Assembly: GCA_945900705.1 (NCBI GenBank)
Contig: CAMDKJ010000027.1
Location: forward strand, 1 to 13,630
Direction: 5' to 3'
Source: Bifidobacterium breve
GTDB taxonomy: Bacteria > Actinomycetota > Actinomycetes > S36-B12
Length of the DNA stretch: 13,630 bases
Below are positions 1 through 7,439 of this stretch, piece after piece. Both the position numbers and the translations under genes were made by a program. The stretch's first letter is position 1; the number at the start of each line of letters is the position of its first letter. The notes under the pieces were generated by a model. That model was not told the origin of the DNA and searched no databases. It saw only the letters and a list, made by a program, of their open reading frames with translations.

Positions 1-349
1 CTGTGGGCAAGACCACGACCGGTTCGACAGGAGTACTCGGTACGTCAGCACTCGGGGTCGGGGTGGCGGTTACCGACGGTGACGGAGTAGCGGACGGAGT
101 AGCGGACTGAGTAGCGGACGGAGTCGCAGACGGGGTAGCGGACGGGGAAGCACTGGCTGATGCGGTCGCCGAAGCAGTTGCTGAAGCACTGGCTGATGCG
201 GTTGCCGATGCGGAGCCAGTCGGAGCAGGGTCGGCGGCCCCGGCACCGGGCGCCGCCAACAGCAGGGCCCCGGTGGTCAGGGCAATGACGGTTGCGGTGC
301 CAGCGGCGCGAACACCGCTATTACGCCACACCCGCCCCAACAGCACCAT
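1..349 (-). CDS. Secreted protein with Ser/Ala/Thr/Pro-rich linker, N-terminal part only (runs off left edge)
   Basis: Reading the minus strand from an ATG at 349-347 gives about 116 open codons to the window edge. Residues 1-15 are basic (GRVWRN..GVR) and residues 16-38 are hydrophobic, ending in an Ala-rich stretch (PGAGAAD), which fits a Sec signal peptide cut near residue 38-39. From about residue 45 the chain is a low-complexity run of Ser-Ala-Thr and then Ser-Ala-Thr-Pro repeats, typical of a flexible wall-spanning linker. No catalytic domain is visible because the gene continues past position 1, so function cannot be assigned. The design (signal peptide, then Ser/Ala/Pro linker) resembles the subtilase at 2848-5619, so a second exoprotease or adhesin is possible, but that is inference. 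The gene follows the DUF2236 gene in the same direction with a 60-bp gap. The Shine-Dalgarno sequence is weak. An in-frame GTG four codons upstream is an alternative start. Confidence 0.7.
   Translation of the reverse strand, partial: MVLLGRVWRNSGVRAAGTATVIALTTGALLLAAPGAGAADPAPTGSASATASASASATASATASASASPSATPSATPSATQSATPSATPSPSVTATPTPSADVPSTPVEPVVVLPT
81..140. repeat. Five tandem 12-bp repeats encoding Ser-Ala-Thr-Pro units
   Basis: Five consecutive 12-bp units run from 81 to 140, related to GACGGAGTAGCG with one to three substitutions in the later copies. On the minus strand each encodes Ser-Ala-Thr-Pro (one copy has Gln for Pro). The repeat keeps the frame of the secreted-protein gene and may vary in copy number between strains. 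Confidence 0.85.
147..208. repeat. 26-bp direct repeat, period 36 bp, in the Ser/Ala linker
   Basis: The stretch 147-172 recurs at 183-208 with a single difference (C versus T). Both start GAAGCACTGGCTGATGCGGT. The repeat lies in the coding sequence for the alternating Ala/Ser/Thr linker of the left-edge secreted protein and keeps its frame, so it looks like an internal duplication of the linker. Confidence 0.8.
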
Positions 350-379
350 TGATCTAAGCACCGAACCATCATCACCCGA

Positions 380-430
380 GACCGGGTCGGCTGGCTGCAC
401 CGGGGTGCGCTACAGCGTGTCGACCCGGTC
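380..430. other. 10-bp perfect inverted repeat across the DUF2236 stop codon
   Basis: GACCGGGTCG at 380-389 pairs perfectly with CGACCCGGTC at 421-430. A small inner stem, GCAC (397-400) with GTGC (405-408), sits in the loop. The structure spans the TAG stop (410-412) of the DUF2236 gene. It could fold in RNA as a terminator or processing stem, but no T-run follows on the minus strand, so a classic intrinsic terminator is not supported. Confidence 0.45.
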
Positions 431-1312
431 TAAAGCCGCCCGCTGCGAGGGTGAAGTCGCCCCTAGAGCAAGTGACAAGGAGCCGAGAAGGGCGCCGACC
501 AGGGGCTTAGCCAGTGCTAGGGGCACCGTAGGTAGCCCCAGCAGCGCGCGGTGGCCAGCTGGCATCGTCGAGACCGCTCCGGCGAATAACCCGGCGTAAG
601 GCACCCTGGCTCCGGCACCAAGTGGTGCATTACGGATGAAGTTGACAGTGCTCGCGGCCGCCGGGCCACCTGCTAGCACTTGGTCGTAAGCGGCAAGATG
701 ATCGCGTAATTCGGCAACAGAGCGTGGTGGATCAACTACCCCAACCAGCTCACCGGACTTGGCCCACTCGCGCACATAGGCATCGGGACCACCCGGGATC
801 GCGCCACCCCATACCTGGTGGGTGGCCAAGAACGAATCGGTAAACGCAATATGGACCCAGCGCAGTAGGTCAGGGTCAGCAGCCGCATAAGGGGTTTCGC
901 CATTCGATCCGATATATGTACCAACCACTTTGCGATGCACTCCCTTAACGCGTGCGCACTCACGATCGGCGGCGGCGGTATCGCCGAATGTCACCACCGT
1001 CAACCACTTGGTGGTACCTGCCAACCGGCCTAAAGCATCGGTTTCATAGCGAGAGTGCTGCATCACTCCGGCGAGTGCGCCAGGGTGCAGGGCCTGCATC
1101 AGTAAGGCTCGAACCCCACCGACAAGAGTTGGCAACGCGCCATGCACCGCCCAAGGCGCCGAACCCGGTCCAAAGTAGCCGATGTCAGAACCTTGGGCAA
1201 TTTGCTTAACCCATTCAGGTGCCCCGGTTGGATCCCCCGAGACGATTCGGCGAAAGCCATCGGCCACTTGTCGCCGCAAAGCTTCAACGGCCATCATCGG
1301 GTTGGGGAGCAC
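410..1312 (-). CDS. DUF2236 / MpaB-like (rubber-oxygenase-type) family protein
   Basis: The 300-residue product matches the DUF2236 (MpaB/rubber oxygenase catalytic domain) family, which includes the haem-dependent latex-clearing protein Lcp and many uncharacterised actinobacterial members. Visible family landmarks are QALHPG (73-78) followed by a His/Ser/Arg/Tyr stretch (86-89), VHRKVVG (125-131), and AADPDLLRWVH (144-154) leading into FTDSFL. Conserved His residues here would be the haem-ligand candidates. No signal peptide is evident. The C-terminal 50 residues are Leu/Ala-rich and may be membrane-associated. The start used is GTG at 1312. The frame stays open upstream to a stop near 1440 but has no ATG, GTG or TTG there, and tandem ATG codons at residues 6 and 7 are alternatives. 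No strong ribosome-binding site decides between them. Substrate unknown; oxidoreductase chemistry is inferred from the family only. Confidence 0.82.
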   Translation of the reverse strand: MLPNPMMAVEALRRQVADGFRRIVSGDPTGAPEWVKQIAQGSDIGYFGPGSAPWAVHGALPTLVGGVRALLMQALHPGALAGVMQHSRYETDALGRLAGTTKWLTVVTFGDTAAADRECARVKGVHRKVVGTYIGSNGETPYAAADPDLLRWVHIAFTDSFLATHQVWGGAIPGGPDAYVREWAKSGELVGVVDPPRSVAELRDHLAAYDQVLAGGPAAASTVNFIRNAPLGAGARVPYAGLFAGAVSTMPAGHRALLGLPTVPLALAKPLVGALLGSLSLALGATSPSQRAALDRVDTL

Positions 1313-1375
1313 TACCCAACCATGCCAAAGGATGCGTGCTGGCGCATCTTCAGCCTCGGCAAAGGGAAATGAATC

Positions 1376-1418
1376 AGCGTGCCCGCACCCCGGAGGAGGA
1401 ACTGGGTGCAGGCACGCT
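1376..1418 (-). terminator. Strong hairpin, probable terminator of the HtrA-like gene
   Basis: AGCGTGCCCGCACCC (1376-1390) pairs with GGGTGCAGGCACGCT (1404-1418), giving 15 pairs with one mismatch around a 13-nt loop. It lies 32 bp past the stop of the minus-strand protease gene. On that strand it is followed by a T-rich tract (GATTCATTTCCCTTTG), a modest terminator tail. On the plus strand no T-run follows. It should separate the protease from the DUF2236 gene. Confidence 0.6.
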
Positions 1419-1449
1419 GACGAGGGGAAGCACTTCGATTAACTGACTT

Positions 1450-2655
1450 TTATTCCTTCAACGCATCCAAGGTGACCGGGATGTTCAAGGTCTGATCCCC
1501 CCGAACAACGGTGACCATCACCTTGTCGCCCGGGGCATTTGATCGGATTGTGACTATCAAAGACGTCGCATCCGCGATCAATTGGCCATTTAACTTGGTG
1601 ATTAAGTCACCGGTCGCTAGGCCCGCCGCCGCAGCTGGCCCTCCACCGGTGATCTCGGCGACTTTCGCGCCGGGGCCGGTGAACGCCATCTCAAGCTTGA
1701 CTCCAATAACCGGAGTACTTGAAGTTCCACTAGAGATAATTTCATCGACGATGCGCTTAACCGTGTCGAATGGAATTGCAAATCCGAGACCAATGGAACC
1801 GGGCTGCCCTAAACCAGTGCTCATCGATGCGATTGCTGAGTTCACGCCAATAACGGCGCCGGTGCTATCAACCAATGGGCCACCAGAGTTGCCCGGGTTG
1901 ATGGCAGCATCAGTTTGAATCGCATTGATGAAAGCCATCTCACCTTCACCACCGGCGGTAACGGGCCGGTTTAGTGCACTGACAATGCCGGTGGTGACCG
2001 TGCCCTGCAAACCAAGTGGTGAGCCGACAGCGATCACTGCATCACCTACTACTAGACCAGCTGATGACCCCATTGCAATCGCATCTAGATTTGCGCGATC
2101 GACTTTGACAACCGCGATGTCGTAACCGGGGTTAGCGCCAACCAATGTGCCATCAGCCGTGGTGCCGTCAGCAAATGAAACTTTGATTGACCCTGGACTC
2201 TTAGCCGAACCCACTACGTGATTGTTTGTCACGATGTAGCCGTCATCACGCATGACGAAACCTGATCCGGTGCCACTCCCAGCATCACCGGTGACATCAA
2301 GTTGCACCACCGATGGCTGTACCGCGGCAGCAACCGCCGCGATTGAGCCGCTCGCCGGGGTCGGCAAACTCGAGGCCGCGGCCACCTGCATTGGACCGGC
2401 AGCTAGCGAATCGCGGGCCGCTAAGTACCCGATCGCCCCGCCGATGGTGCCAGCACCCAAAGTCATTACGCACGCACCCGCAACGAGGGCCGCGACCCGA
2501 CCTCGGCGCGAGGGGCGCTGCGCCGAGTTACTCGGCTCATCGGGGTTTATTGAGGAATAGGTGGAATATTGGGAATATGGGCTACTTGAGCCAGACCAAT
2601 CAGCCTGCGGGCTTGAAGGCTGCTGGCCTGAAAGTTCAGGGAGTTGCGTTGTCAT
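1450..2655 (-). CDS. HtrA/DegP-like membrane-anchored serine protease with PDZ domain
   Basis: This is a trypsin-fold (S1C) envelope quality-control protease. In numbering from the upstream ATG at 2670, residues 1-55 form a cytoplasmic Ser/Pro/Tyr/Gln-rich tail, and an Arg-rich stretch (RPSRRGR) precedes one transmembrane helix at about 59-85. A short linker leads to the protease domain (about 108-315) and a C-terminal PDZ domain (about 320-402). The catalytic triad is intact: His151 in TNNHVVG, Asp184 in GYDIAVV, Ser262 in NPGNSGGPL. This layout matches actinobacterial HtrA/PepD proteins. The start at 2655 is preferred because AGGAG lies 5 nt before it and only 2 nt before the ATG at 2658; the ATG at 2670 lies upstream of that site. 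The gene is divergent from the secreted subtilase across about 180 bp and is followed by a strong hairpin. No regulator is seen nearby. Confidence 0.93.
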   Translation of the reverse strand: MTTQLPELSGQQPSSPQADWSGSSSPYSQYSTYSSINPDEPSNSAQRPSRRGRVAALVAGACVMTLGAGTIGGAIGYLAARDSLAAGPMQVAAASSLPTPASGSIAAVAAAVQPSVVQLDVTGDAGSGTGSGFVMRDDGYIVTNNHVVGSAKSPGSIKVSFADGTTADGTLVGANPGYDIAVVKVDRANLDAIAMGSSAGLVVGDAVIAVGSPLGLQGTVTTGIVSALNRPVTAGGEGEMAFINAIQTDAAINPGNSGGPLVDSTGAVIGVNSAIASMSTGLGQPGSIGLGFAIPFDTVKRIVDEIISSGTSSTPVIGVKLEMAFTGPGAKVAEITGGGPAAAAGLATGDLITKLNGQLIADATSLIVTIRSNAPGDKVMVTVVRGDQTLNIPVTLDALKE

Positions 2656-2660
2656 CATTG

Positions 2661-2665
2661 CTCCT
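2661..2665 (-). promoter_or_regulatory. AGGAG ribosome-binding site that decides the HtrA-like start
   Basis: On the minus strand AGGAG is followed by CA and then two tandem ATG codons. The second ATG (2655-2653) has the more usual 5-nt spacing. The ATG at 2670-2668 lies upstream of the site and cannot use it. Confidence 0.7.
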
Positions 2666-2847
2666 ACCATGGGTTGTCGGCCTGTAATAGACAGTGGACA
2701 CCACCTTCTGCGACAATGACAACTGCGAAATGGCGGATTTAGGTAGTCCTGATCTGCCTTTTACAATTCTCGAACGCTTAGGGAACCTCGAGGTCACATG
2801 AGGCGTCTGATTCATAAGCGCAAAGGAAACGATCGGGGATACCAGAC

Positions 2848-5619
2848 ATGGCCAGTGGCTCAACACGCCTGACGGTGACGCTGACCTGCGTGGCCGCGGT
2901 CGTCGCTGCATCCATGTGGGCCACCACCGCCGCCGCTGATATCGCCGGTGATCCAGCCGCCCCCGTCCCCTCAGCCTCCCCGGGCCTCGGCACTCTTGAG
3001 CCAACACCGGTATCGAGTGCAACACCGATTGCCAGTGCAACTTCGGCAGCCAGTGCAAATTCGGCAGCCAGTGCTTCACCATCGGTGACCTCGTCACCAA
3101 CAGCTACCACCCCAGCAACTGGCGAACAGACTTACCTCATTTCGGTAAGAGCTGGCTCCGAGGCCGCGGTTGCGTCCAGCATCACCGCACTCGGTGGCAC
3201 CGTCACCGATACCTTCGATAAGGCGATCAACGGTTTTGCCGCGGACCTAACCCCCGAGGAAGCCGCCGCACTGGAAAAAATCGCCGGGGTGGCCCGCGTT
3301 GAAGCCGATCAGGTTGTCAGCATCAACTCCGGTGCCGTGTTTTCCGATAGCGGCTGCACAACAACTTCAATGGGGCGCATAGACGACGGAAGTTCACCGC
3401 CGGTATCCCTAGGTTTCAGTGCTAACTGGTTTGGCACCTCCTATGACTCCATCTACGTCAACAACAATGGCGGTATCGCCTTCGATGATGGCCGCGGCGG
3501 CTTCAGTGACTGGGGCACCATCGATCTGACCACAACCACCCGCCCGCTCGTCCTGCCACTATTTACCGACATCGATACCCGCAATGCGGCAACTTCCGCC
3601 GTTACCTACGGCCCACTTAGTGCGGCCGGCAACAGCACATTCGGTAGTGCTTCGGGCTATTGCATTAACTGGGTCAACGTCGGTGAATACAGCAACTCTG
3701 GCGTGAAATTCTCCTTCCAGCTACTTATCCTCAACCGCACCGGTGGCGACATCGATCTGGTTTTCAACTACGACAAAGTACTGACACCCACGGCGAGTAG
3801 CAACGGTAAATTCGTCATCGGCTACGCGAACCCGGTAAACCAAACCGGCACCTACGTAAAGGCCTCTCGGTCCACCCTGCCCAGCACCCTGATCGACGGT
3901 GCCGCCGGTGCGCTCATCGGTAGCAGCACTGGTGTGACACCAGCGGTTAACGGCCGTTACCTGTATGCGATTCGCCCCGGTATCGCGCCCACCGCTTCCC
4001 CGACGCCATCGGCTTCACCTTCGGCAACACCCACCGCGAGTTGCGGCTCCCCGGTGCCCGCCGGCACCCAAGGTTGCGCGATGTGGGGCCTTGATCGACT
4101 CGATAGCCGCACCCTGCCCCTTGATACGCAATTCACCCCCGCTAGTACCGGCTCCGGGGTAAAGGCCTACATCGTTGATACCGGTGTGCTTACCAGTCAC
4201 TCGGAGTTCACCGGCAGAACAGTGACCGGCTACTCGGCAATCGGTGGCACCCCCCAGGACTGCCACGGTCATGGCACCCACGTCGCCGGCACCGTTGCCG
4301 GCACCACCTACGGAGTCGCAAAATTAGCGACCGTCGTGCCGGTTCGAGTGCTCGACTGCAGCGGAAGTGGCTCTACCGCCGGTGTGGTCGATGGCATCAA
4401 CTGGGCGATCGGTGACCACGCAGCCGGCACGCCCGCGGTCATGAACATGAGTCTTGGTGGCGGTGCAAGTAAGACTATGGACGATGCGGTGGCCGCCGCC
4501 GTTGCTGATGGCATCACGGTCGTGGTGGCCGCGGGTAACTCAACCGACGATGCCTGCTACTACAGCCCAGCGCGGGAGGCCAGCGCTATTACCGTTGCAG
4601 CTTCAGATCAAAGTGACAACATCGCTTACTTCTCGAACTTCGGCTCCTGCGTTGACATCTTCGGACCCGGTGTCACCATTTTGTCGGCCGGGATTACCAG
4701 CGACACCGCAGCGGCAACCATGAGCGGCACCTCGATGGCGGCGCCGCATGTGGCCGGCGTGGCGGCGGTCTATCTGGGCCTTAACACCAGCGCGCAACCA
4801 TCGCAGGTGGCCAGTGCCCTCACCGCAAGTGCTTCGGTTGATCGAATCACCGGCCCGAATGGCAGCCCAAACAAACTTGCGTACGTGCGTTCCTTCGTCG
4901 AGGTCGACCCGGGCACGCCAAGTGGTGGCGGCTCTAGCGGTGGCGGCTCAAGTGGTGGCGGCTCAAGCGGTGGCGGCTCAAGCGGTGGCGGCTCAAGCGG
5001 TGGCGGGGGCGGCGGCTCGGCCTTTGAGATCCTCGGGGTGAGCCCGGCTTCGGGCCCACTGGCCGGCGGCAACACGATCTCGCTCATCGGCACCGGCTTC
5101 ACCACGGCAACCGCGGTGTTGATCGGCAATAAGAACGCCGCCTACAAAATCATCAATGACGCGCATATTGAATTAGTGGTGCCCGCCGGCTCGGCACTTG
5201 GCTCGGCCGATGTTGCCGTGCCGGTTGATAACGGGCGCGCCTTTGCACCAGGTGGCTATACCTATACGGCCAGCAGCGTGAGCGCGCCGAACGTGGTACC
5301 AGCCCCAGGCCAGGTGACCATCTACCAGCCGGCGAAAACCCCAAACGCTGCCACGGCCAGCAAGCCAACCATCACGGGCACCTCCCTCGGCAAAATGAGC
5401 GTCACCTTCCCTGCCCCGGTAATGGCCCCCGGGGTCAAGGCCGTCCTTTACTTCAAGGGCAAGAAGGTTGCTACCGGCGTCATCGACAAAGCGCGCGGAC
5501 TCGTCTTTAACAATGTCGCCAGCCGCTCCGGTCAGTACCAGGTGGTGCTGATGAAGGCCGGCAAGGTGATCTCGAAGAATAAGAAGATCACGCTGACTGC
5601 CCCCAGTCTTAAGGGCTGA
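2848..5619 (+). CDS. Secreted multidomain subtilase: I9 propeptide, nidogen-like domain, S8 protease, Gly/Ser linker, IPT/TIG domain
   Basis: A 923-residue exported protease. Signal peptide about 1-30 (ending TTAAAD). Ser/Ala/Thr/Pro linker 35-92. An I9-type propeptide at about 95-160 (TYLISV to VEADQVVSI). At about 185-375 a nidogen-like (NIDO) domain: NNNGGIAF, PLFTDIDT, a single Cys (CINW), then DLVFNY. A second Ser/Pro/Thr linker 381-398. The S8 domain at about 410-680 is proteinase-K-like, with Asp444 (YIVDTGV), His475 (GHGTHVAG), oxyanion Asn564 (AAGNS) and Ser629 (GTSMAAPHVAG), all intact. Gly/Ser repeats follow (691-724), then an IPT/TIG Ig-like domain (727-806) and a Lys-rich C-terminal domain (830-923). 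No LPxTG sorting signal or final transmembrane helix is seen, so release or non-covalent attachment is likely. GGGGA at 2835-2839 lies 8 nt before the ATG. Substrate unknown. Confidence 0.93.
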   Translation: MASGSTRLTVTLTCVAAVVAASMWATTAAADIAGDPAAPVPSASPGLGTLEPTPVSSATPIASATSAASANSAASASPSVTSSPTATTPATGEQTYLISVRAGSEAAVASSITALGGTVTDTFDKAINGFAADLTPEEAAALEKIAGVARVEADQVVSINSGAVFSDSGCTTTSMGRIDDGSSPPVSLGFSANWFGTSYDSIYVNNNGGIAFDDGRGGFSDWGTIDLTTTTRPLVLPLFTDIDTRNAATSAVTYGPLSAAGNSTFGSASGYCINWVNVGEYSNSGVKFSFQLLILNRTGGDIDLVFNYDKVLTPTASSNGKFVIGYANPVNQTGTYVKASRSTLPSTLIDGAAGALIGSSTGVTPAVNGRYLYAIRPGIAPTASPTPSASPSATPTASCGSPVPAGTQGCAMWGLDRLDSRTLPLDTQFTPASTGSGVKAYIVDTGVLTSHSEFTGRTVTGYSAIGGTPQDCHGHGTHVAGTVAGTTYGVAKLATVVPVRVLDCSGSGSTAGVVDGINWAIGDHAAGTPAVMNMSLGGGASKTMDDAVAAAVADGITVVVAAGNSTDDACYYSPAREASAITVAASDQSDNIAYFSNFGSCVDIFGPGVTILSAGITSDTAAATMSGTSMAAPHVAGVAAVYLGLNTSAQPSQVASALTASASVDRITGPNGSPNKLAYVRSFVEVDPGTPSGGGSSGGGSSGGGSSGGGSSGGGSSGGGGGGSAFEILGVSPASGPLAGGNTISLIGTGFTTATAVLIGNKNAAYKIINDAHIELVVPAGSALGSADVAVPVDNGRAFAPGGYTYTASSVSAPNVVPAPGQVTIYQPAKTPNAATASKPTITGTSLGKMSVTFPAPVMAPGVKAVLYFKGKKVATGVIDKARGLVFNNVASRSGQYQVVLMKAGKVISKNKKITLTAPSLKG
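4921..5007 (+). repeat. 15-bp tandem repeats encoding a Ser-Gly-Gly-Gly-Ser linker
   Basis: Five full 15-bp units (4921-4995), almost all AGCGGTGGCGGCTCA, are followed by a partial sixth (4996-5007). They encode a (SGGGS)n flexible hinge between the S8 domain and the IPT/TIG domain. Near-identical units suggest recent slippage expansion and possible length variation. Confidence 0.92.
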
Positions 5620-5643
5620 CCACCGCACTTATTCGCCGTTAGG

Positions 5644-6633
5644 TTGAATGGGCACGTGATTACCACCACCGACCCGCGCGTAGCCGCAGTTGCAATCGCC
5701 GGCGGCCACCTCGCCGCGGTGCCCACCGAGACCGTTTATGGCCTCGGGGCGTTGGCGTCCGACGCCCGAGCGGTAGCCCGTATTTATGCGGTGAAAGGCC
5801 GGCCAGCCGATCATCCGCTGATCGTTCATGTTGCAGACGCTGTTGCCTTTGGTTCCTGGGGGGTTCGCATCCCCGCCTACGCGCACGCCTTGGCCGCAGC
5901 CTTTTGGCCCGGCCCAATGACATTGGTGGTGCCTCGATCGGAACGCGCCAAGGATTTCGTAACCGGTGGCCAAGACTCGATAGCTATCAGAGTGCCATCA
6001 CATTTTGAAATGCGTGCGCTACTACATGAACTTGCCGAACTCACCAAAGATCCTGCTATTGGTATAGCCGCGCCGAGCGCTAACCGATTTGGTCGGGTTA
6101 GCCCAACCAGTGCTGCGCATGTTATCGATGAAATTGGTGAGTTGCTTCAGGGGGACGATGTTGTTCTTGACGGTGGCGACTGCGAGGTTGGTGTCGAGTC
6201 GACCATCATCGATTGCACTGGCCCTAACCCGAAGATGCTCCGCCCCGGTGCCATAACTATCGAAGACGTGGAATCGGCTACCGGCCTTAAGGTCACGCAC
6301 GATTCAACCGTTCGAGCATCGGGGACCCTTAATTCGCACTACTCACCCAATGCCACCGTGCAACTAATTGCCGAAGCCAACATCGCCTTCGAAATCGAGG
6401 GGGCCGCCCAGGGGGTCATCGGACTACTCGCCCTTGCCGAGATCTCTACCCCTAGTGGGGTCGTCCGGCTAGCGGCACCCCGAAACACCGAGGAGTACGC
6501 CCGTGCGCTGTATGCCTCACTTCGTGAAGCCGATGCCCTGAAACTTGAGGCGGTACTCGCGGTGCCACCGGAAGCGACCGGGGTTGGAGTTGCGGTTATC
6601 GATCGGCTAATCCGGGCGGCCGCCGGGGCCTAG
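5644..6633 (+). CDS. L-threonylcarbamoyladenylate synthase, Sua5 type (two-domain)
   Basis: Makes threonylcarbamoyl-AMP from threonine, bicarbonate and ATP for the t6A37 modification of ANN-decoding tRNAs; cytoplasmic. The YrdC fold covers about residues 10-205, with PTETVYGLG (27-35), KGRPADHPL (51-59), WPGPMTL (88-94), APSAN (143-147), GVESTIID (183-190) and LRPGAIT (199-205). The linker motif SHYSP (231-235) and the remaining 95 residues form the C-terminal Sua5 domain. The 329-residue length therefore points to the Sua5 form rather than the short TsaC/YrdC form. The first possible start is TTG at 5644; GTG at 5656 is in frame and may be the real one, and neither has a good Shine-Dalgarno site. 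It lies 24 bp past the subtilase stop, so read-through transcription is possible, though the functions are unrelated. No other t6A genes are in the window. Confidence 0.93.
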   Translation: MNGHVITTTDPRVAAVAIAGGHLAAVPTETVYGLGALASDARAVARIYAVKGRPADHPLIVHVADAVAFGSWGVRIPAYAHALAAAFWPGPMTLVVPRSERAKDFVTGGQDSIAIRVPSHFEMRALLHELAELTKDPAIGIAAPSANRFGRVSPTSAAHVIDEIGELLQGDDVVLDGGDCEVGVESTIIDCTGPNPKMLRPGAITIEDVESATGLKVTHDSTVRASGTLNSHYSPNATVQLIAEANIAFEIEGAAQGVIGLLALAEISTPSGVVRLAAPRNTEEYARALYASLREADALKLEAVLAVPPEATGVGVAVIDRLIRAAAGA

Positions 6634-6636
6634 GCA

Positions 6637-7410
6637 CTACTTAGGTGGTAAGCGCACCGCTGCATCAAGCCGGATAACCTCACCATTTAGGTACGCATTG
6701 TCGATGATCGCGACAACAAGCTTCGCAAACTCATCAGGTCTACCCAAGCGCTTGGGAAACACCGGGGTTTTCGAAAGCTGCTCTTTCATCTCCGGTGGCG
6801 CGAATGAATAAATAGGGGTGTCGATCAATCCTGGGGCAATGGTCATCACCCGAATACCGGCCGGCGCTAGATCGCGGGAGAGCGGCAAGGTCATACCGAC
6901 GAGCCCGCCCTTGCTGGCGCTATAGGCCGCCTGACCCACTTGACCGTCGAACGCTGCGACAGATGCCGTCATAATGACAACTCCGCGCTCACCATCTGCA
7001 TTTGGTTCATTCTTGGACATCGCCGCAGCGCTCTGACGCACCACGTCAAATGTTCCAATGAGGTTGACGCCTATCACCTTCGCGTAGTTCGGCAATGATG
7101 CCGGCTGCCCCGCACGATCCAACGTGCGCTCGGCGATCGCGATGCCGGCGCAACTGACGCAGATATCAAGGCGGCCAAATTGCGTGACAGTGGCATCAAT
7201 CGCTGCGCCGACTTCGCCTTCGTTGCTGATGTCGGTCTTGATGGATAGAACTCGTTCGCCCAACTCGGCGGCCAAAGCATTGGCTTTGTCTTCGGACATG
7301 TCGACAATGGTGACGCCCTTTGCGCCGCCCGCAATCGCACGACGGACAACTGCCTCACCCAAACCCGAGGCGCCACCGGTGACGAGAACCACTGCATCTT
7401 GCAACTGCAT
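6637..7410 (-). CDS. Short-chain dehydrogenase, 3-hydroxyacyl-CoA dehydrogenase type 2 (HSD10)-like
   Basis: A 257-residue classical SDR. TGGASGLG (11-18) is the NAD(P)-binding glycine motif and Asp37 (TIVD) at the end of beta-2 favours NAD. Other landmarks are Asp60-Ile61, SCAG (86-89) in the position of the usual N-[NC]-A-G, Asn116, Ser150, and the catalytic YSASK pair Tyr163/Lys167, then APGLIDTP. Overall spacing, with GVVIMTASVAAFDGQVGQAAY, closely matches HSD10-like enzymes that oxidise 3-hydroxyacyl-CoA or 3-hydroxy-2-methylbutyryl-CoA, so a role in fatty-acid or isoleucine breakdown is likely; exact substrate unproven. AAAGGAG at 7418-7424 lies 7 nt before the ATG and fixes the start. 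The gene follows the Zincin_1 gene by 29 bp, an apparent two-gene operon, and converges on sua5 with a 3-bp gap. Confidence 0.9.
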   Translation of the reverse strand: MQLQDAVVLVTGGASGLGEAVVRRAIAGGAKGVTIVDMSEDKANALAAELGERVLSIKTDISNEGEVGAAIDATVTQFGRLDICVSCAGIAIAERTLDRAGQPASLPNYAKVIGVNLIGTFDVVRQSAAAMSKNEPNADGERGVVIMTASVAAFDGQVGQAAYSASKGGLVGMTLPLSRDLAPAGIRVMTIAPGLIDTPIYSFAPPEMKEQLSKTPVFPKRLGRPDEFAKLVVAIIDNAYLNGEVIRLDAAVRLPPK

Positions 7411-7417
7411 ACCATTG

Positions 7418-7424
7418 CTCCTTT
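7418..7424 (-). promoter_or_regulatory. Strong ribosome-binding site of the SDR gene
   Basis: AAAGGAG, 7 nt upstream of the ATG at 7410. An out-of-frame ATG begins within this spacer at 7415, and the spacing favours the SDR start. Confidence 0.7.
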
Positions 7425-7439
7425 TGAGTGAATCCGACG

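Noticed and set aside
81..208. CRISPR-like periodic sequence near the left edge
   Set aside because: The repeats are short, directly adjacent and in frame with a Ser/Ala/Thr/Pro linker; there are no unique spacers.
2636..3110. Two overlapping minus-strand frames upstream of and inside the subtilase gene
   Set aside because: They overlap the well-supported start, signal peptide and linker of the subtilase and show only antisense low complexity.
4770..5129. Minus-strand frame with repeated PPPLEP units
   Set aside because: Exact antisense of the Gly/Ser repeat and IPT/TIG region of the subtilase; the periodicity comes from the sense-strand repeat.
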